A DNA stretch of 64,000 nucleotides, from NCBI GenBank assembly GCA_963674545.2, contig CAXXFB010000001.1, forward strand, positions 2,232,001 to 2,296,000, written 5' to 3'. Positions 25,789 through 34,404 of the stretch are shown one piece after another. A program made the translations under genes and the position numbers. Each line of letters begins with the position of its first letter. Position 1 is the first letter of the stretch. The stretch is from JABGQS01 sp963674545. GTDB lineage: Bacteria; Bacillota; Clostridia; Christensenellales; SZUA-584. The notes under the pieces were generated by a model, which was not told the origin of the DNA, searched no databases, and saw only the letters and a program-made list of their open reading frames with translations.

Positions 25789-26662
25789 TGCGTCCTCCCT
25801 TCGGGCTTTTGAAAAGAGCTACCAGTCTTTTTCTCCATGCGTCATTTTGAAGTATTATCACCACAACGAAGAACACGGCAGTTATAAGCTTCATATCAGA
25901 AGCCTGCAGCCCCAGTTTGAGAGCTACGCCTATGCTCAGCTTATATATTATCGAGCCGATAATTACTGCAGTGCTTCCCTGTATGAAGCGTGTTTTGCCA
26001 AACAACGCACGTCCGATTATTACGGAAGCAAGCCCGATTACGACCGTACCTGTACCCATGCCTATGTCTGCGAACTTCTGATACTGGCACATCATAGAAC
26101 CAGACAGTGCAGCCAGGCCGTTCGATATCATAAGGCCGATTATTTTTACACGGCCTGTGTTCACGCTCAGTGTTTTAATGAGCTGTTCATTTACGCCGAC
26201 AGCCAGCAGCGCTTTGCCGGCAAATGTGCGCATGAACAAATCGAGTACAACTTTTATTACTACTACGATTATTATGATTACAACGATGTCCGGAAGTGCG
26301 GACGAAAAAATACTCTGTTCGTTAAACAGAGCAATGTTGGACTTTCCCATTATCCTGAGATTTATAGAATATAGCGCGGTCATGACCAAAATACCACAGA
26401 GCAGATTGGTTATCTTTAAATAGACGTGAAGCGCACCGGTGAAGAAACCGGCAACGGCACCTGCTAATATCGAAAGCAGTATCGCCAAGATAGGGTTCAT
26501 TCCTGCGGCAAGGCATATCGCCGTTATTGCAGCGCCCAGCGGGAACGTGCCGTCTACAGAAAGGTCGGGGAAGTCTAAAATAGAATAGGTGATATACACC
26601 CCGAGGACTATCGGGGCATATATCAAACCTTGTTCAAGTATTCCTAACAGAAAATCCAGCAA
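25781..26662 (-). CDS. ABC transporter permease (TrpY-like)
   Basis: 293 residues with about eight hydrophobic helices (LLGILEQGLIYAPIVLGVYI at the N-terminus). SVDGTFPLGAAITA and the coupling region NGLAALSGSMMCQYQKFADI are typical of the branched-chain/COG4120 permease fold. Between the binding-protein and ATPase genes, 27 bases after the former. Confidence 0.88.
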   Translation of the reverse strand: MLDFLLGILEQGLIYAPIVLGVYITYSILDFPDLSVDGTFPLGAAITAICLAAGMNPILAILLSILAGAVAGFFTGALHVYLKITNLLCGILVMTALYSINLRIMGKSNIALFNEQSIFSSALPDIVVIIIIVVVIKVVLDLFMRTFAGKALLAVGVNEQLIKTLSVNTGRVKIIGLMISNGLAALSGSMMCQYQKFADIGMGTGTVVIGLASVIIGRALFGKTRFIQGSTAVIIGSIIYKLSIGVALKLGLQASDMKLITAVFFVVVIILQNDAWRKRLVALFKSPKGGRNA

Positions 26663-26689
26663 TTATTTTGTCTCCTTTAATTACCTAAA

Positions 26690-27682
26690 TTATTCTGCCT
26701 CTTGAGTCGTAACGTACTCGACAGTCAGAGAATCCGGAACGCTTATTCCAAGAAGCTCGACCTGGTCGGAGTTGATTATCAGCATTGGTTCAGTAAGCTT
26801 AGCGGTCGGGATATCCTGCGCAGCAGTTCCGTCGAGTATATTTGCTATCATCTCGCCGGTAAGCTGTCCGAGTGCGTAGTAGTCTACGCCTGCTGATGCA
26901 AGAGCGCCTGCGCTGACCTGCGTATCTTCTGAACCGAAAAGCGGAACCATTGCTTCGTTACATTTTTGTACTACGAGAGGCATTGAAGCAACAACCATAT
27001 TATCCGTCAAATTCATCATTACGTCAACCTGCGGAAGAAGAGTATCAAGAGCGCTTGCAATTTCATTTGTGCTGCTTATGCCGGCATCGATGATTTCCAT
27101 GCCGTAATCCGGGGCAAGAGCCTGTGCCTGGGCAAGCTGTACATCGCTGTTTACTTCGCTTGTGTTGTGCAGTATGCCGATTTTTACAGCGTCTGGGACC
27201 AGTGCCTTTATAAGCTGGAAAGTTGCGTCGACAGGAAGCTCGTCGCTTGTGCCCGTAACGCCAGCGAGGTTTGAGCCGTCTTCGTTGGCAAGACCAGCCT
27301 CTATCGGAGCGGAAACAGCCGAGAAGACTATCGGTATTTCAGTTTCTATAGTTGCTGCGTATGCTGCCTGTGCTGTCGGCGTTGCTATTGCTAAAATAAG
27401 GTCTGCTCCGTCTGCAACAAACTGCTGAGCAATAGTAGTCGCAACTGCCATCTCGCCCTGTGCGTCCTGATAGTCTATGGTTATGTTTTCACCGTCAACG
27501 TAACCAAGCTCGGCAAGTTTGTCTATAGCGCCCTCGCGGCATACATTAAGTGACGGATGGTCAACTATCTGTGAAATGCCGATAACTATTTTGTCATCTT
27601 TAGAGCATCCAACAAACAGTGTGAATACCATCATCAGCGCTATCGTAAGGACAGCAAGTTTCTTCAAGAGTGTCTTTTTCAT
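26690..27682 (-). CDS. ABC transporter substrate-binding lipoprotein (TrpX-like)
   Basis: 330 residues. Signal peptide with lipobox LFVGC at about residue 26, then the ABC_sub_bind (COG2984) fold: IGISQIVDHPSLNVCREGAI near the N-terminus, domain hinge around FSAVSAPIEAGL and GILHNTSEVNSDVQL. First gene of the operon, GGAGG ribosome site, preceded by a leader of about 200 bases with an apparent attenuator. Specificity (Trp or Tyr) is inferred from family only. Confidence 0.88.
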   Translation of the reverse strand: MKKTLLKKLAVLTIALMMVFTLFVGCSKDDKIVIGISQIVDHPSLNVCREGAIDKLAELGYVDGENITIDYQDAQGEMAVATTIAQQFVADGADLILAIATPTAQAAYAATIETEIPIVFSAVSAPIEAGLANEDGSNLAGVTGTSDELPVDATFQLIKALVPDAVKIGILHNTSEVNSDVQLAQAQALAPDYGMEIIDAGISSTNEIASALDTLLPQVDVMMNLTDNMVVASMPLVVQKCNEAMVPLFGSEDTQVSAGALASAGVDYYALGQLTGEMIANILDGTAAQDIPTAKLTEPMLIINSDQVELLGISVPDSLTVEYVTTQEAE

Positions 27683-27785
27683 GTTTTTTCCTCCAAAAAT
27701 ATAATAAATTTTATTAGCGGACTAAAGATTTGAATTAAAGAATATCAGTTTTTATTTTCTGATAAACTCATCTAGAGTGATTAAA

Positions 27786-27814
27786 TAAAAAACACGTCCG
27801 AAGAAAACCTCGGC
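27786..27814 (-). terminator. Terminator hairpin inside the ABC-operon leader
   Basis: On the minus strand CCGAGG-TTTT-CTTCGG (27813-27798) followed by ACGTG and six T. It stands about 100 bases before the first gene, so it must be read through for expression: an attenuator. Confidence 0.7.
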
Positions 27815-27828
27815 CGCATTGCCCATTT

Positions 27829-27877
27829 CTCTTCTCATCTTTGCTCTACTTCTCTCAAACTCTTCTCTTCTCGTCTG
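27829..27877 (-). promoter_or_regulatory. GAG-triplet-rich leader segment, possible regulator-binding site
   Basis: Minus strand carries GAG triplets spaced by 2-3 bases (GAG-aa-GAG-aa-GAG-ttt-GAG, then TAG, later GAG-aa-GAG), as in sites bound by the Trp RNA-binding attenuation protein. A GAAGAGAA element here can pair with TTTTCTTC of the terminator. No TRAP gene is in the window. Confidence 0.4.
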
Positions 27878-27897
27878 CATCGTTCAATATGTCCGCT

Positions 27898-27926
27898 ATT
27901 ATAGCCGAGTATCGTGATATTGTCAA
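27898..27926 (-). promoter_or_regulatory. Consensus promoter of the ABC operon
   Basis: Minus strand TTGACA (27926-27921), 17-base spacer, TATAAT (27903-27898): a perfect sigma-A promoter. Transcription should start near 27890, giving a leader of about 207 bases. Confidence 0.85.
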
Positions 27927-27986
27927 CTCGCTTTTTTGCACTGGTATTAATTCTACATTATATAGTATATAAGCTTACACTGGTTG

Positions 27987-27995
27987 TGCTATAAT
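27987..27995 (+). promoter_or_regulatory. Extended -10 promoter of the YgjP-like gene
   Basis: TGCTATAAT extended -10 element; no convincing -35. The ATG at 28002 is 6 bases downstream with no ribosome site, so the transcript is probably leaderless. It is divergent from the ABC-operon promoter. Confidence 0.5.
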
Positions 27996-28001
27996 GCATA
28001 T

Positions 28002-28718
28002 ATGAAAAACAGCATCGAAACAAATGCCGGAGAAATCGAGTTCTCTGTTAAAAGAAGAAATATGAAAAGCATGAGGTTAAAAGTGACGGGCGATGCTGTC
28101 GTAGAAGTGTCTGCGCCTTTTCATGTCAGCGATACAGCGATCCGCCAATTTGTACAGAAAAACTCCGGCTTCGTTGAAGAAAAACTTTCGACGGTGCAGT
28201 ACCACAAGGCGTTGTCATATCCGCAGGACTATAAGGACGGTGACATGTTTACACTGCTCGGCAGCCGTGCCCTGCTCAGCATAGAGAATGCTCCAAGGAA
28301 TTATTCAAAGCTTTCCGGTAACGTACTTACACTCAAGGTGACAGATCCAGAGGATATGCAGATATGTAAAAACACATTTGGAGCTTGGATGAAGCGGTAT
28401 GCAAAAAAGGTGTTTGAAGAGCGCATGGCCGCAATTTTGCCCGGGTTTGGCAGACTGTCAGAAAAGGCTATCCGCATAAGTGTACGAGATATGAAAACAC
28501 GCTGGGGAAGCATAAACGTAAAAAGAGATACTATGAGCCTGTCGGTGCATCTGCTGAGGTGCGAAGTGGAGATTATCGACCACATAATAATGCACGAGCT
28601 GTGCCACTATACCCACGCTAATCATTCGCGGGCGTTTTATGCCGAGCTTGCACGTTACAGCCCGGACTATAAGCGGCTGCAGAAAAGGCTGAAGGATTAT
28701 GGCATGGTGGGGTTTTAA
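28002..28718 (+). CDS. YgjP-like zinc metallopeptidase (DUF45)
   Basis: 238 residues. The zinc motif HELCHYTHANHSRAFY gives HExxH with a third ligand His, the hallmark of the YgjP/WLM-like family, preceded by RDMKTRWGSINVKRDTMSLS. Cytosolic, no signal peptide. Cellular substrate unknown; YgjP members associate with restriction-modification loci in some genomes, but none is seen here. TTG 27984 is in frame but lies in the promoter. Confidence 0.85.
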   Translation: MKNSIETNAGEIEFSVKRRNMKSMRLKVTGDAVVEVSAPFHVSDTAIRQFVQKNSGFVEEKLSTVQYHKALSYPQDYKDGDMFTLLGSRALLSIENAPRNYSKLSGNVLTLKVTDPEDMQICKNTFGAWMKRYAKKVFEERMAAILPGFGRLSEKAIRISVRDMKTRWGSINVKRDTMSLSVHLLRCEVEIIDHIIMHELCHYTHANHSRAFYAELARYSPDYKRLQKRLKDYGMVGF

Positions 28719-28758
28719 AAATCGGCAATATGGAACATGGATTTAGGAGTTGTCTAAA

Positions 28759-29244
28759 ATGCAAATTGACATCAGAAAAGCAAAACCTGAAGAACATGAA
28801 ATACTAACGCAGATTTCCTTTGCGGCGAAAAGATACTGGGATTATCCACAGGAGTATTTTGATGTCTGGAAAGATGAGCTTACCATAAGCGAAGGCTATG
28901 TTAAGAACAATACTGTTTTCGTTGCTGAAGCAAGTGGTGAGCCGGCGGCTTATTATTCCTTGGTCGAAGTCAAGCAGGAATTAATAGCGGGTAAAACGAA
29001 AGTTGAAAAGGGTTTCTGGCTGGAGCATATGTTTGTAAGGCCGCAATTCATAGGCAATGGCATAGGCAGTGCAATGTATGCGCACATGAAAGATTATTGT
29101 AAAAACAATTCTATTGAAAGCTTGCGGATATTTGCCGACCCGAATGCAAAAGGATTTTATGAAAGAATGGGTGCGCAGTATATAGAGGAGCGCTCGTCCA
29201 GCATAGAAGGCAGGACTGTAAGCCTATATATGGAAGCGATGTAA
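28759..29244 (+). CDS. GNAT-family N-acetyltransferase
   Basis: 161 residues with the acetyl-CoA loop MFVRPQFIGNGIGSAMYAH and the C-terminal ADPNAKGFYERMGAQ typical of GNAT proteins. ATG 28759 is 9 bases after AGGAG. Substrate unknown. Lies 40 bases after the YgjP gene, same strand, and may share its transcript. Confidence 0.85.
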   Translation: MQIDIRKAKPEEHEILTQISFAAKRYWDYPQEYFDVWKDELTISEGYVKNNTVFVAEASGEPAAYYSLVEVKQELIAGKTKVEKGFWLEHMFVRPQFIGNGIGSAMYAHMKDYCKNNSIESLRIFADPNAKGFYERMGAQYIEERSSSIEGRTVSLYMEAM

Positions 29245-29277
29245 AGTTATAGTTTTGCGTTTGGTTTAATATTATCC

Positions 29278-29306
29278 TTGCTATTGACCAGAACTTTTGT
29301 TATAAT
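29278..29306 (+). promoter_or_regulatory. Promoter of the rpsF-ssb-rpsR operon
   Basis: TTGCTA (29278-29283), 17-base spacer, TATAAT (29301-29306). Leaves a leader of about 90 bases. Confidence 0.65.
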
Positions 29307-29348
29307 CACTTGTTGTAGCGTCTTTCTTGCTCTGTGCAGATGAGCGCA

Positions 29349-29388
29349 GGGCCACATCCGTCTTCATTATATGAAGACAGGAGAGTCC
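29349..29388 (+). promoter_or_regulatory. Probable S6:S18-binding leader element
   Basis: GTCTTCAT-TAT-ATGAAGAC hairpin (29360-29378) preceded by CCG and enclosed by a short GGGC / GTCC stem. This is the arrangement of the rpsF leader element that mimics the 16S site for S6 and S18 and represses the operon when the proteins are in excess. Confidence 0.5.
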
Positions 29389-29405
29389 ATAAGGGAGGTA
29401 TGATC

Positions 29406-29687
29406 ATGAATAAATACGAAAGTATGTACATTCTGAAGCCGAATCTTGACGAGGAGACGAAGAACGCACTTATAGAGCGCTTTAAGTCTATCGTTACTGA
29501 CGGCGGCGGAAAAATCGATAGTGTTGATGAGTGGGGCCAGAGAAAACTAGCCTATGAAATCAACTACATTTCTGAAGGCTATTATGTATTAATGACATTT
29601 GAAGCTCCGGGCGAACTTCCGCTTGAGCTAGAGCGTGTTTATAACATCACCGAAAATGTAATGAGATACAATGTAATCAGGCTGTAA
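29406..29687 (+). CDS. rpsF: 30S ribosomal protein S6
   Basis: 93 residues, binds 16S rRNA as a heterodimer with S18. NKYESMYILKPNLDEETKNA at the N-terminus and YEINYISEGYYVLMTFEA are typical. ATG 29406 is 7 bases after AAGGGAGG; ATG 29400 and an upstream frame extension to 29334 are in frame but lie in the leader. Confidence 0.95.
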   Translation: MNKYESMYILKPNLDEETKNALIERFKSIVTDGGGKIDSVDEWGQRKLAYEINYISEGYYVLMTFEAPGELPLELERVYNITENVMRYNVIRL

Positions 29688-29702
29688 AAAGAGAGGTTTA
29701 TT

Positions 29703-30119
29703 ATGAACAAAGCAATGATCATCGGAAATCTTACAAAAGACCCGGAACTGAGAAAAACAGCATCTGATGTTTCTGTGTGCACATTCACCGTCGCAGTATC
29801 AAGACAGTTCAACAGGGATGAGACAGACTTTATACCTGTTGTAGTGTGGCGTGGGCTTGCAGACAACTGCTCGAGGTATCTTGCCAAAGGCAGGAAAGTT
29901 GCAGTTTTCGGAAGGATACAAACACGAAACTATGAAGATAATAACGGTCAAAGACGCTATGTAACCGAGATTATCGCAGACGATGTTGAATTCCTTTCGC
30001 CGAAAGGCCAGGGCGACGGCGCAGGTATGCGAGATATTGAGCCGCCGAGTGACGAAGGTTTGTTTGAAGATGAGAAGAGCGATTTTGAACCTCTTGACGA
30101 TGAGCAGATGCCTTTTTAA
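29703..30119 (+). CDS. ssb: Single-stranded DNA-binding protein
   Basis: 138 residues: OB fold (MNKAMIIGNLTKDPELRKT through IADDVEFLSPKGQ), a short disordered linker and the acidic C-terminal tip DDEQMPF that recruits replication and repair partners. Between rpsF and rpsR as in most Firmicutes. Confidence 0.95.
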   Translation: MNKAMIIGNLTKDPELRKTASDVSVCTFTVAVSRQFNRDETDFIPVVVWRGLADNCSRYLAKGRKVAVFGRIQTRNYEDNNGQRRYVTEIIADDVEFLSPKGQGDGAGMRDIEPPSDEGLFEDEKSDFEPLDDEQMPF

Positions 30120-30142
30120 AATTAAGGTAAGGAGGAACAATT

Positions 30143-30391
30143 ATGTCTGAAGAAAGACCAAGAAGAAACTTTAGAAGAGGAAAACCAAGACGTAAAATAT
30201 GTGCGTTTTGTGCAGATAAATCTACTTCAATCGATTATAAAGATGTGAACAAACTAAAGAAGTTCATAACCGAGAGAGGCAAGATTCAGCCAAGGCGTAC
30301 TTCCGGAGTTTGCGCAAAGCACCAGCGTATGCTTGCTTCGGCAGTAAAGCATGCAAGAGTAATGGCGCTTCTGCCGTTCTCACAGGACTAG
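30143..30391 (+). CDS. rpsR: 30S ribosomal protein S18, zinc-binding form
   Basis: 82 residues; CAFCADKSTSIDYKDVNKLK and later CAKHQR give the Cys/His ligands of the C+ form. AAGGAGGAAC ribosome site. Followed by a strong terminator. Confidence 0.95.
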   Translation: MSEERPRRNFRRGKPRRKICAFCADKSTSIDYKDVNKLKKFITERGKIQPRRTSGVCAKHQRMLASAVKHARVMALLPFSQD

Positions 30392-30402
30392 AGTTTTTTA
30401 TT

Positions 30403-30430
30403 AGAGCAGTGTAAAAGCTGCTCTTTTTTA
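30403..30430 (+). terminator. Terminator after rpsR
   Basis: AGAGCAG / CTGCTCT stem with an 8-base loop, then TTTTTT. Confidence 0.85.
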
Positions 30431-30478
30431 TATTGTAAAAAACAGCAGACGTCTGTATACATGTTGAAAGGATAAACT

Positions 30479-31579
30479 ATGAAGATCATAGATTCCGGAA
30501 CGGTGTTTTACGGAACAGAGGGGACAAGTACGTGCGGCAACTATATACCGACTGTACTTGCGATGTCCAGTGGTGAGGTACTTGTCTTTTTCAGAGCAAC
30601 AAGTGAGAAGACGGCGCCGGACGCAAATATTGGCGTCTGTATATCTGCAGACAAAGGCAAAACGTTCACTAAAGCGGTTTTTCCTTTTGACTGCTTTTAT
30701 CAGAACAAAAAAGGCTCGCTGTGGTCAGCTTATCCGGCAGAGATTGAGGAAGGTGTGATAACGCTCTGCGTTTTTTGGACGGACAGGCAAACGCTGGGTG
30801 ATGCTCCGTTCGTTAATCCAAAGACGTTTGGCTTGCTGCCCTTAAAAACATTTCTTTACAGATCGTACGACTTCGGCAGGAGCTGGAGCTTGGAAGGCGA
30901 GATAGAAAAAGAGCCGTATACCTGCGAGCTTCCAGTGACCTGTCATATCTATAAGTTTCCGGACGGAACGCTTATGTGTCCTTTTGAAAACTATAAGACA
31001 TATTACGACGACAGCAAGTGGAAGCAGGCGGCGGTGGTCAAGTTTTCCTATGACGGAGGCAAGAGCTGGCCAGGGCATGCGACAGCTGCGCTCGACGAAA
31101 AAATGAAGCTGTGGTACAACGACCAGAGGGGATGTGTGCTAAATAGCGGCAGATTCATTAATTATTACCCTACCTTTGATACCCGGGTAAATGAATATGT
31201 CAACGTTTACACTAATAGCTCTTCGGACATGGGCAGGACATGGACACAGCCGTACGACACAGGAATTGCAGGAATGCCGTCTGCACCGGTGGAGCTTGGT
31301 GACGGAAGGATACTTATTGCTACCTCTGACCAGAAAACCAAGACGGTTGATCTTTTCGTCAGCAGTAACGGAGGCGAAAGCTTTAGTGATGATAAGCTGA
31401 CTATATATTCCGCAAAAACTCAAGCCGGAAAAAAGGGTGAGAAGAACTATAACGACTGGGTAGACTGGTCATTTGGGCGCCCGCAAGCCGCGAAATTAAA
31501 TGACAATGAAGTATTTATTGTATATTATGCGGCAAGGGAGAAATGTACGGATATAAGGTGGACACTGTGCCGGATATGA
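30479..31579 (+). CDS. Sialidase-fold protein with Asp-box repeats
   Basis: 366 residues forming a six-bladed beta-propeller by family. Five Asp-box motifs are visible (SADKGKTF, SYDFGRSW, SYDGGKSW, SSDMGRTW, SSNGGESF). There is no signal peptide, so it is predicted to be cytosolic, unlike secreted sialidases. It may be a sialidase or another glycan hydrolase acting on imported sugars; the catalytic residues could not be assigned by eye. Single gene with its own ribosome site. Confidence 0.8.
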   Translation: MKIIDSGTVFYGTEGTSTCGNYIPTVLAMSSGEVLVFFRATSEKTAPDANIGVCISADKGKTFTKAVFPFDCFYQNKKGSLWSAYPAEIEEGVITLCVFWTDRQTLGDAPFVNPKTFGLLPLKTFLYRSYDFGRSWSLEGEIEKEPYTCELPVTCHIYKFPDGTLMCPFENYKTYYDDSKWKQAAVVKFSYDGGKSWPGHATAALDEKMKLWYNDQRGCVLNSGRFINYYPTFDTRVNEYVNVYTNSSSDMGRTWTQPYDTGIAGMPSAPVELGDGRILIATSDQKTKTVDLFVSSNGGESFSDDKLTIYSAKTQAGKKGEKNYNDWVDWSFGRPQAAKLNDNEVFIVYYAAREKCTDIRWTLCRI

Positions 31580-31678
31580 GCGTATTGCAAATATAGAGGA
31601 AAAAAGCGGTTGAAAAACAGCGGTGTTCCAGGTAAGGTAAAAACTTGATTAAGCGGACGTAAAATCTCATAGATTTTA

Positions 31679-31707
31679 TTGATAAGCACGCAGACAGGTG
31701 ATAGACT
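31679..31707 (+). promoter_or_regulatory. Putative promoter of the zinc-ribbon gene
   Basis: TTGATA (31679-31684), 17-base spacer, TAGACT (31702-31707). Confidence 0.4.
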
Positions 31708-31739
31708 TTACTTATAAATGAACAAACGGAGGTATCCGA

Positions 31740-31970
31740 ATGAACAGGGCTGACGTAAAGCTGTTAGGGACATATAGAAATGATGAGCAGCGGTATATCT
31801 GCGAATGTGGATGTGAAATGAAATCGGTGCAGGGCGGTTATCATCCGGGAATCATGGTGTTTGAATGCGAAAACTGCGCAAGTACAGCCGAACGTCCGTG
31901 CACACACGAAGGACAAGCCGGATACTGCGAATATTGCGGCGGACAGCTCGATGCGTATATGAATATTTAA
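31740..31970 (+). CDS. Cysteine-rich zinc-ribbon protein
   Basis: 76 residues with eight cysteines in pairs (CECGC, CENC, C, CEYC), so probably one or two zinc ribbons. Family not recognised. Excellent CGGAGGTATCCG ribosome site. Monocistronic, followed by a hairpin-T terminator. Confidence 0.75.
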   Translation: MNRADVKLLGTYRNDEQRYICECGCEMKSVQGGYHPGIMVFECENCASTAERPCTHEGQAGYCEYCGGQLDAYMNI

Positions 31971-31974
31971 TTTC

Positions 31975-31991
31975 AGCCAAAGGCTTTTTTT
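31975..31991 (+). terminator. Terminator after the zinc-ribbon gene
   Basis: AGCC-AAA-GGCT followed by six or more T; a second GGCC-T-run occurs at 32006-32020. Confidence 0.55.
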
Positions 31992-32098
31992 GTTAAAAAA
32001 ACAGGAAGGCCTTTTTTGTTTTTCATGAAAACAGGCAATAAAAATGAGCTTTTTGGCTATTTGTATAGAATATTTAACATTTTGAAAACTATTATGGC

Positions 32099-32127
32099 TT
32101 GAAATATCTCTCCGAAAGTAGTATTAT
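32099..32127 (+). promoter_or_regulatory. Promoter of hppA
   Basis: TTGAAA (32099-32104), 17-base spacer, TATTAT (32122-32127). Confidence 0.5.
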
Positions 32128-32172
32128 CGACGACAAAGGTTTTAATTTTAGGAGAGGATTTGAAAATTAAAT

Positions 32173-34335
32173 ATGGTCGTATTTATATTTGTAGCTGTTG
32201 CTGTTGCGGTCCTTGCTGCGCTGTATAACTATCTGCGTGTCAAGAAATGTGACCCGGGCACAGAAGAGATGAGAGAGATAGCTGGAGAAATCCAGCTTGG
32301 AGCAAACGCCTTTTTAAAACACGAGTTCAAAGTCATTGCTATCGTAGCTGCGATAGTTGCTGCAGTACTGGGCGTGGTTGTAGGATGGTATGTAGCTGTG
32401 GCATTCGTGCTTGGTGCACTGCTAAGCGCAATGGCCGGCTTTGTCGGCATGAAGATTGCAACGATTGCGAATGTTCGTGTTTCAAACACAGCACGCACAA
32501 CCAAGAGCCTTGGCAGCACGCTCAAGATAGCTTTCCAGGGCGGAAGCGTTATGGGGCTCTGCGTTGGGGCGTTCGCTGTTTTCGGACTTATCATGGTATA
32601 TGTTGTATTCGGAAAAGTGATGGGACAGGCTCAGCCCGAGGCGCTTACCGTTTCTTCGAACTGGCTTGGGATCAACTTCATTCCGTTTACGATGACTGTT
32701 CTTGGATATGCGCTCGGCTGTTCGCTGATAGCGATGTTCAACCGTGTCGGCGGCGGTATATATACCAAGGCTGCGGATATGGGCGCCGACCTTGTTGGTA
32801 AAACTGAAGCGCACATTCCGGAAGATGACCCGAGAAATCCGGCGACAATAGCCGACAACGTTGGTGACAACGTTGGTGACGTTGCAGGGCTTGGGAGCGA
32901 CCTTCTTGAAAGTTTTGTAGGCGCAATTGTCGCAAGTATTGCTCTTGCGTGTTATACATTCTTCCTGGAGGGCAAAGACGTTATTTCAGGAAAAATGGTA
33001 ACCAGTCTTGTAGAATTTCCTATCATTTTTGTTGCAATAGGCCTTCTGTCCAGTGTAATAGGAATAATGTATCTCGTTTTCAAAAAAGTTAAAGACAAGC
33101 CGCATAAAGAACTCAACATTTCTACGTGGGTTTCCGCCGGTCTAACCGTTGTTGTTACTGGTATATTCACAATCCTTTTCTTTAAAGGATATTCTTCTGA
33201 TGAACTTGTTGCTGCTGGTTTCAAAGCGGGTGCGTTTTCTCCGTGGATAGCTGCGATACTCGGAATAGGCAGCGGTATTGCTATAGGCATGATAGCTGAA
33301 TATTATACTAGCTATGACTTCAGACCGACAAGAAACATTGCAAAGTCTTCGATAGAGGGTGCTGCACTTACTATAACTGACGGTCTTGGCGTTGGTATGA
33401 AATCTACATTAGCTCCGGTTGCGATACTTGCTGTGTCTACTATAATCGCGTCACAGGTTGCCGGTATATACGGCGTTACCATGGCTGCTATAGGAATGCT
33501 CTCGTTCGTATCTGCTACAGTTTCTGTTGACACATATGGACCGATAGCAGACAACGCAGGCGGTATAAGCGAAATGGCAAAGCTTGACCCTGAAGTAAGA
33601 CAGATAACCGACAAGCTCGACTCTGTCGGAAACACCACTGCTGCGGTCGGTAAAGGGTTCGCTATAGGAAGCGCTGCGCTTGCTGCACTTTCATTGCTTG
33701 CATCATATCTGCATTCACAGGTTTCAAACATTGCGGAACACACAGAAATGGTGCTCAACGTAATAGACCCGCTTACTCTTGCGGGCGTGCTTATTGGAGG
33801 AGCGCTGCCATTCTTTTTCTCAGGAATGCTTATCGATGCGGTTTCCAAAGCTGCAAGGAACATGGTTCGTGAAGTTAGGCGTCAGTTCTCGCAGATGCCT
33901 GGAATACTAACCGGGAAACAAAAGCCAGACACAAAGCGCTGTATAGAGATATCATCTTCAGGCGCACTAAAAGAGATGAAGTTCCCTGCGTTTATAGCAA
34001 TACTATCACCGCTTATCGGCGGGTTCATCTTCGGAGCTAACTTCGTTGGCGGAATGCTTATCGGCACTACTCTTGCAGGTATAATGCTTGCACTGTTTAC
34101 GGCGAACTCCGGAGGAGCATGGGACAACGCGAAGAAATATATTGAGTCAGACAAAATAGAAGGCCACTGCAAGGGCTCTGATGCACACGCAGCAGCCGTT
34201 ATAGGAGACACAGTGGGCGACCCGCTCAAAGACACGGTCGGCCCTTCGCTCGACATCCTAATAAAGATAATGGCGACTGTGTCGCTCATCGGCGTATCTA
34301 TATTCGGACAGTTCAATCTGTTCAGCATGTTCTAG
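32173..34335 (+). CDS. hppA: Membrane pyrophosphatase, K+-dependent type
   Basis: Uses cytosolic PPi hydrolysis to pump H+ or Na+ across the membrane. 720 residues, about 16 helices. Substrate motifs: DDPRNPATIADNVGDNVGD, NAGGISEMAKL, GGAWDNAKKYIE and GDTVGDPLKDTVGPSLDIL. The GNTTAAVGKG motif with Ala (not Lys) is the mark of K+-dependent enzymes, which include Na+ pumps. AGGAGAGG is 15 bases before the ATG, a longer gap than usual, but the stop at 32161 excludes an earlier start. Confidence 0.95.
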   Translation: MVVFIFVAVAVAVLAALYNYLRVKKCDPGTEEMREIAGEIQLGANAFLKHEFKVIAIVAAIVAAVLGVVVGWYVAVAFVLGALLSAMAGFVGMKIATIANVRVSNTARTTKSLGSTLKIAFQGGSVMGLCVGAFAVFGLIMVYVVFGKVMGQAQPEALTVSSNWLGINFIPFTMTVLGYALGCSLIAMFNRVGGGIYTKAADMGADLVGKTEAHIPEDDPRNPATIADNVGDNVGDVAGLGSDLLESFVGAIVASIALACYTFFLEGKDVISGKMVTSLVEFPIIFVAIGLLSSVIGIMYLVFKKVKDKPHKELNISTWVSAGLTVVVTGIFTILFFKGYSSDELVAAGFKAGAFSPWIAAILGIGSGIAIGMIAEYYTSYDFRPTRNIAKSSIEGAALTITDGLGVGMKSTLAPVAILAVSTIIASQVAGIYGVTMAAIGMLSFVSATVSVDTYGPIADNAGGISEMAKLDPEVRQITDKLDSVGNTTAAVGKGFAIGSAALAALSLLASYLHSQVSNIAEHTEMVLNVIDPLTLAGVLIGGALPFFFSGMLIDAVSKAARNMVREVRRQFSQMPGILTGKQKPDTKRCIEISSSGALKEMKFPAFIAILSPLIGGFIFGANFVGGMLIGTTLAGIMLALFTANSGGAWDNAKKYIESDKIEGHCKGSDAHAAAVIGDTVGDPLKDTVGPSLDILIKIMATVSLIGVSIFGQFNLFSMF

Positions 34336-34351
34336 AGTTATAAAAGAAACT

Positions 34352-34388
34352 AAAAGGCAGGGAAGCGAAAATCCTCTCTGCCTTTTTT
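34352..34388. terminator. Bidirectional terminator between hppA and the flavodoxin gene
   Basis: AAAAGGCAG / CTGCCTTTT stem (with an inner GGGA / TCCT pairing) ending in six T. Confidence 0.8.
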
Positions 34389-34404
34389 CAATATGTGGGG
34401 CTGA

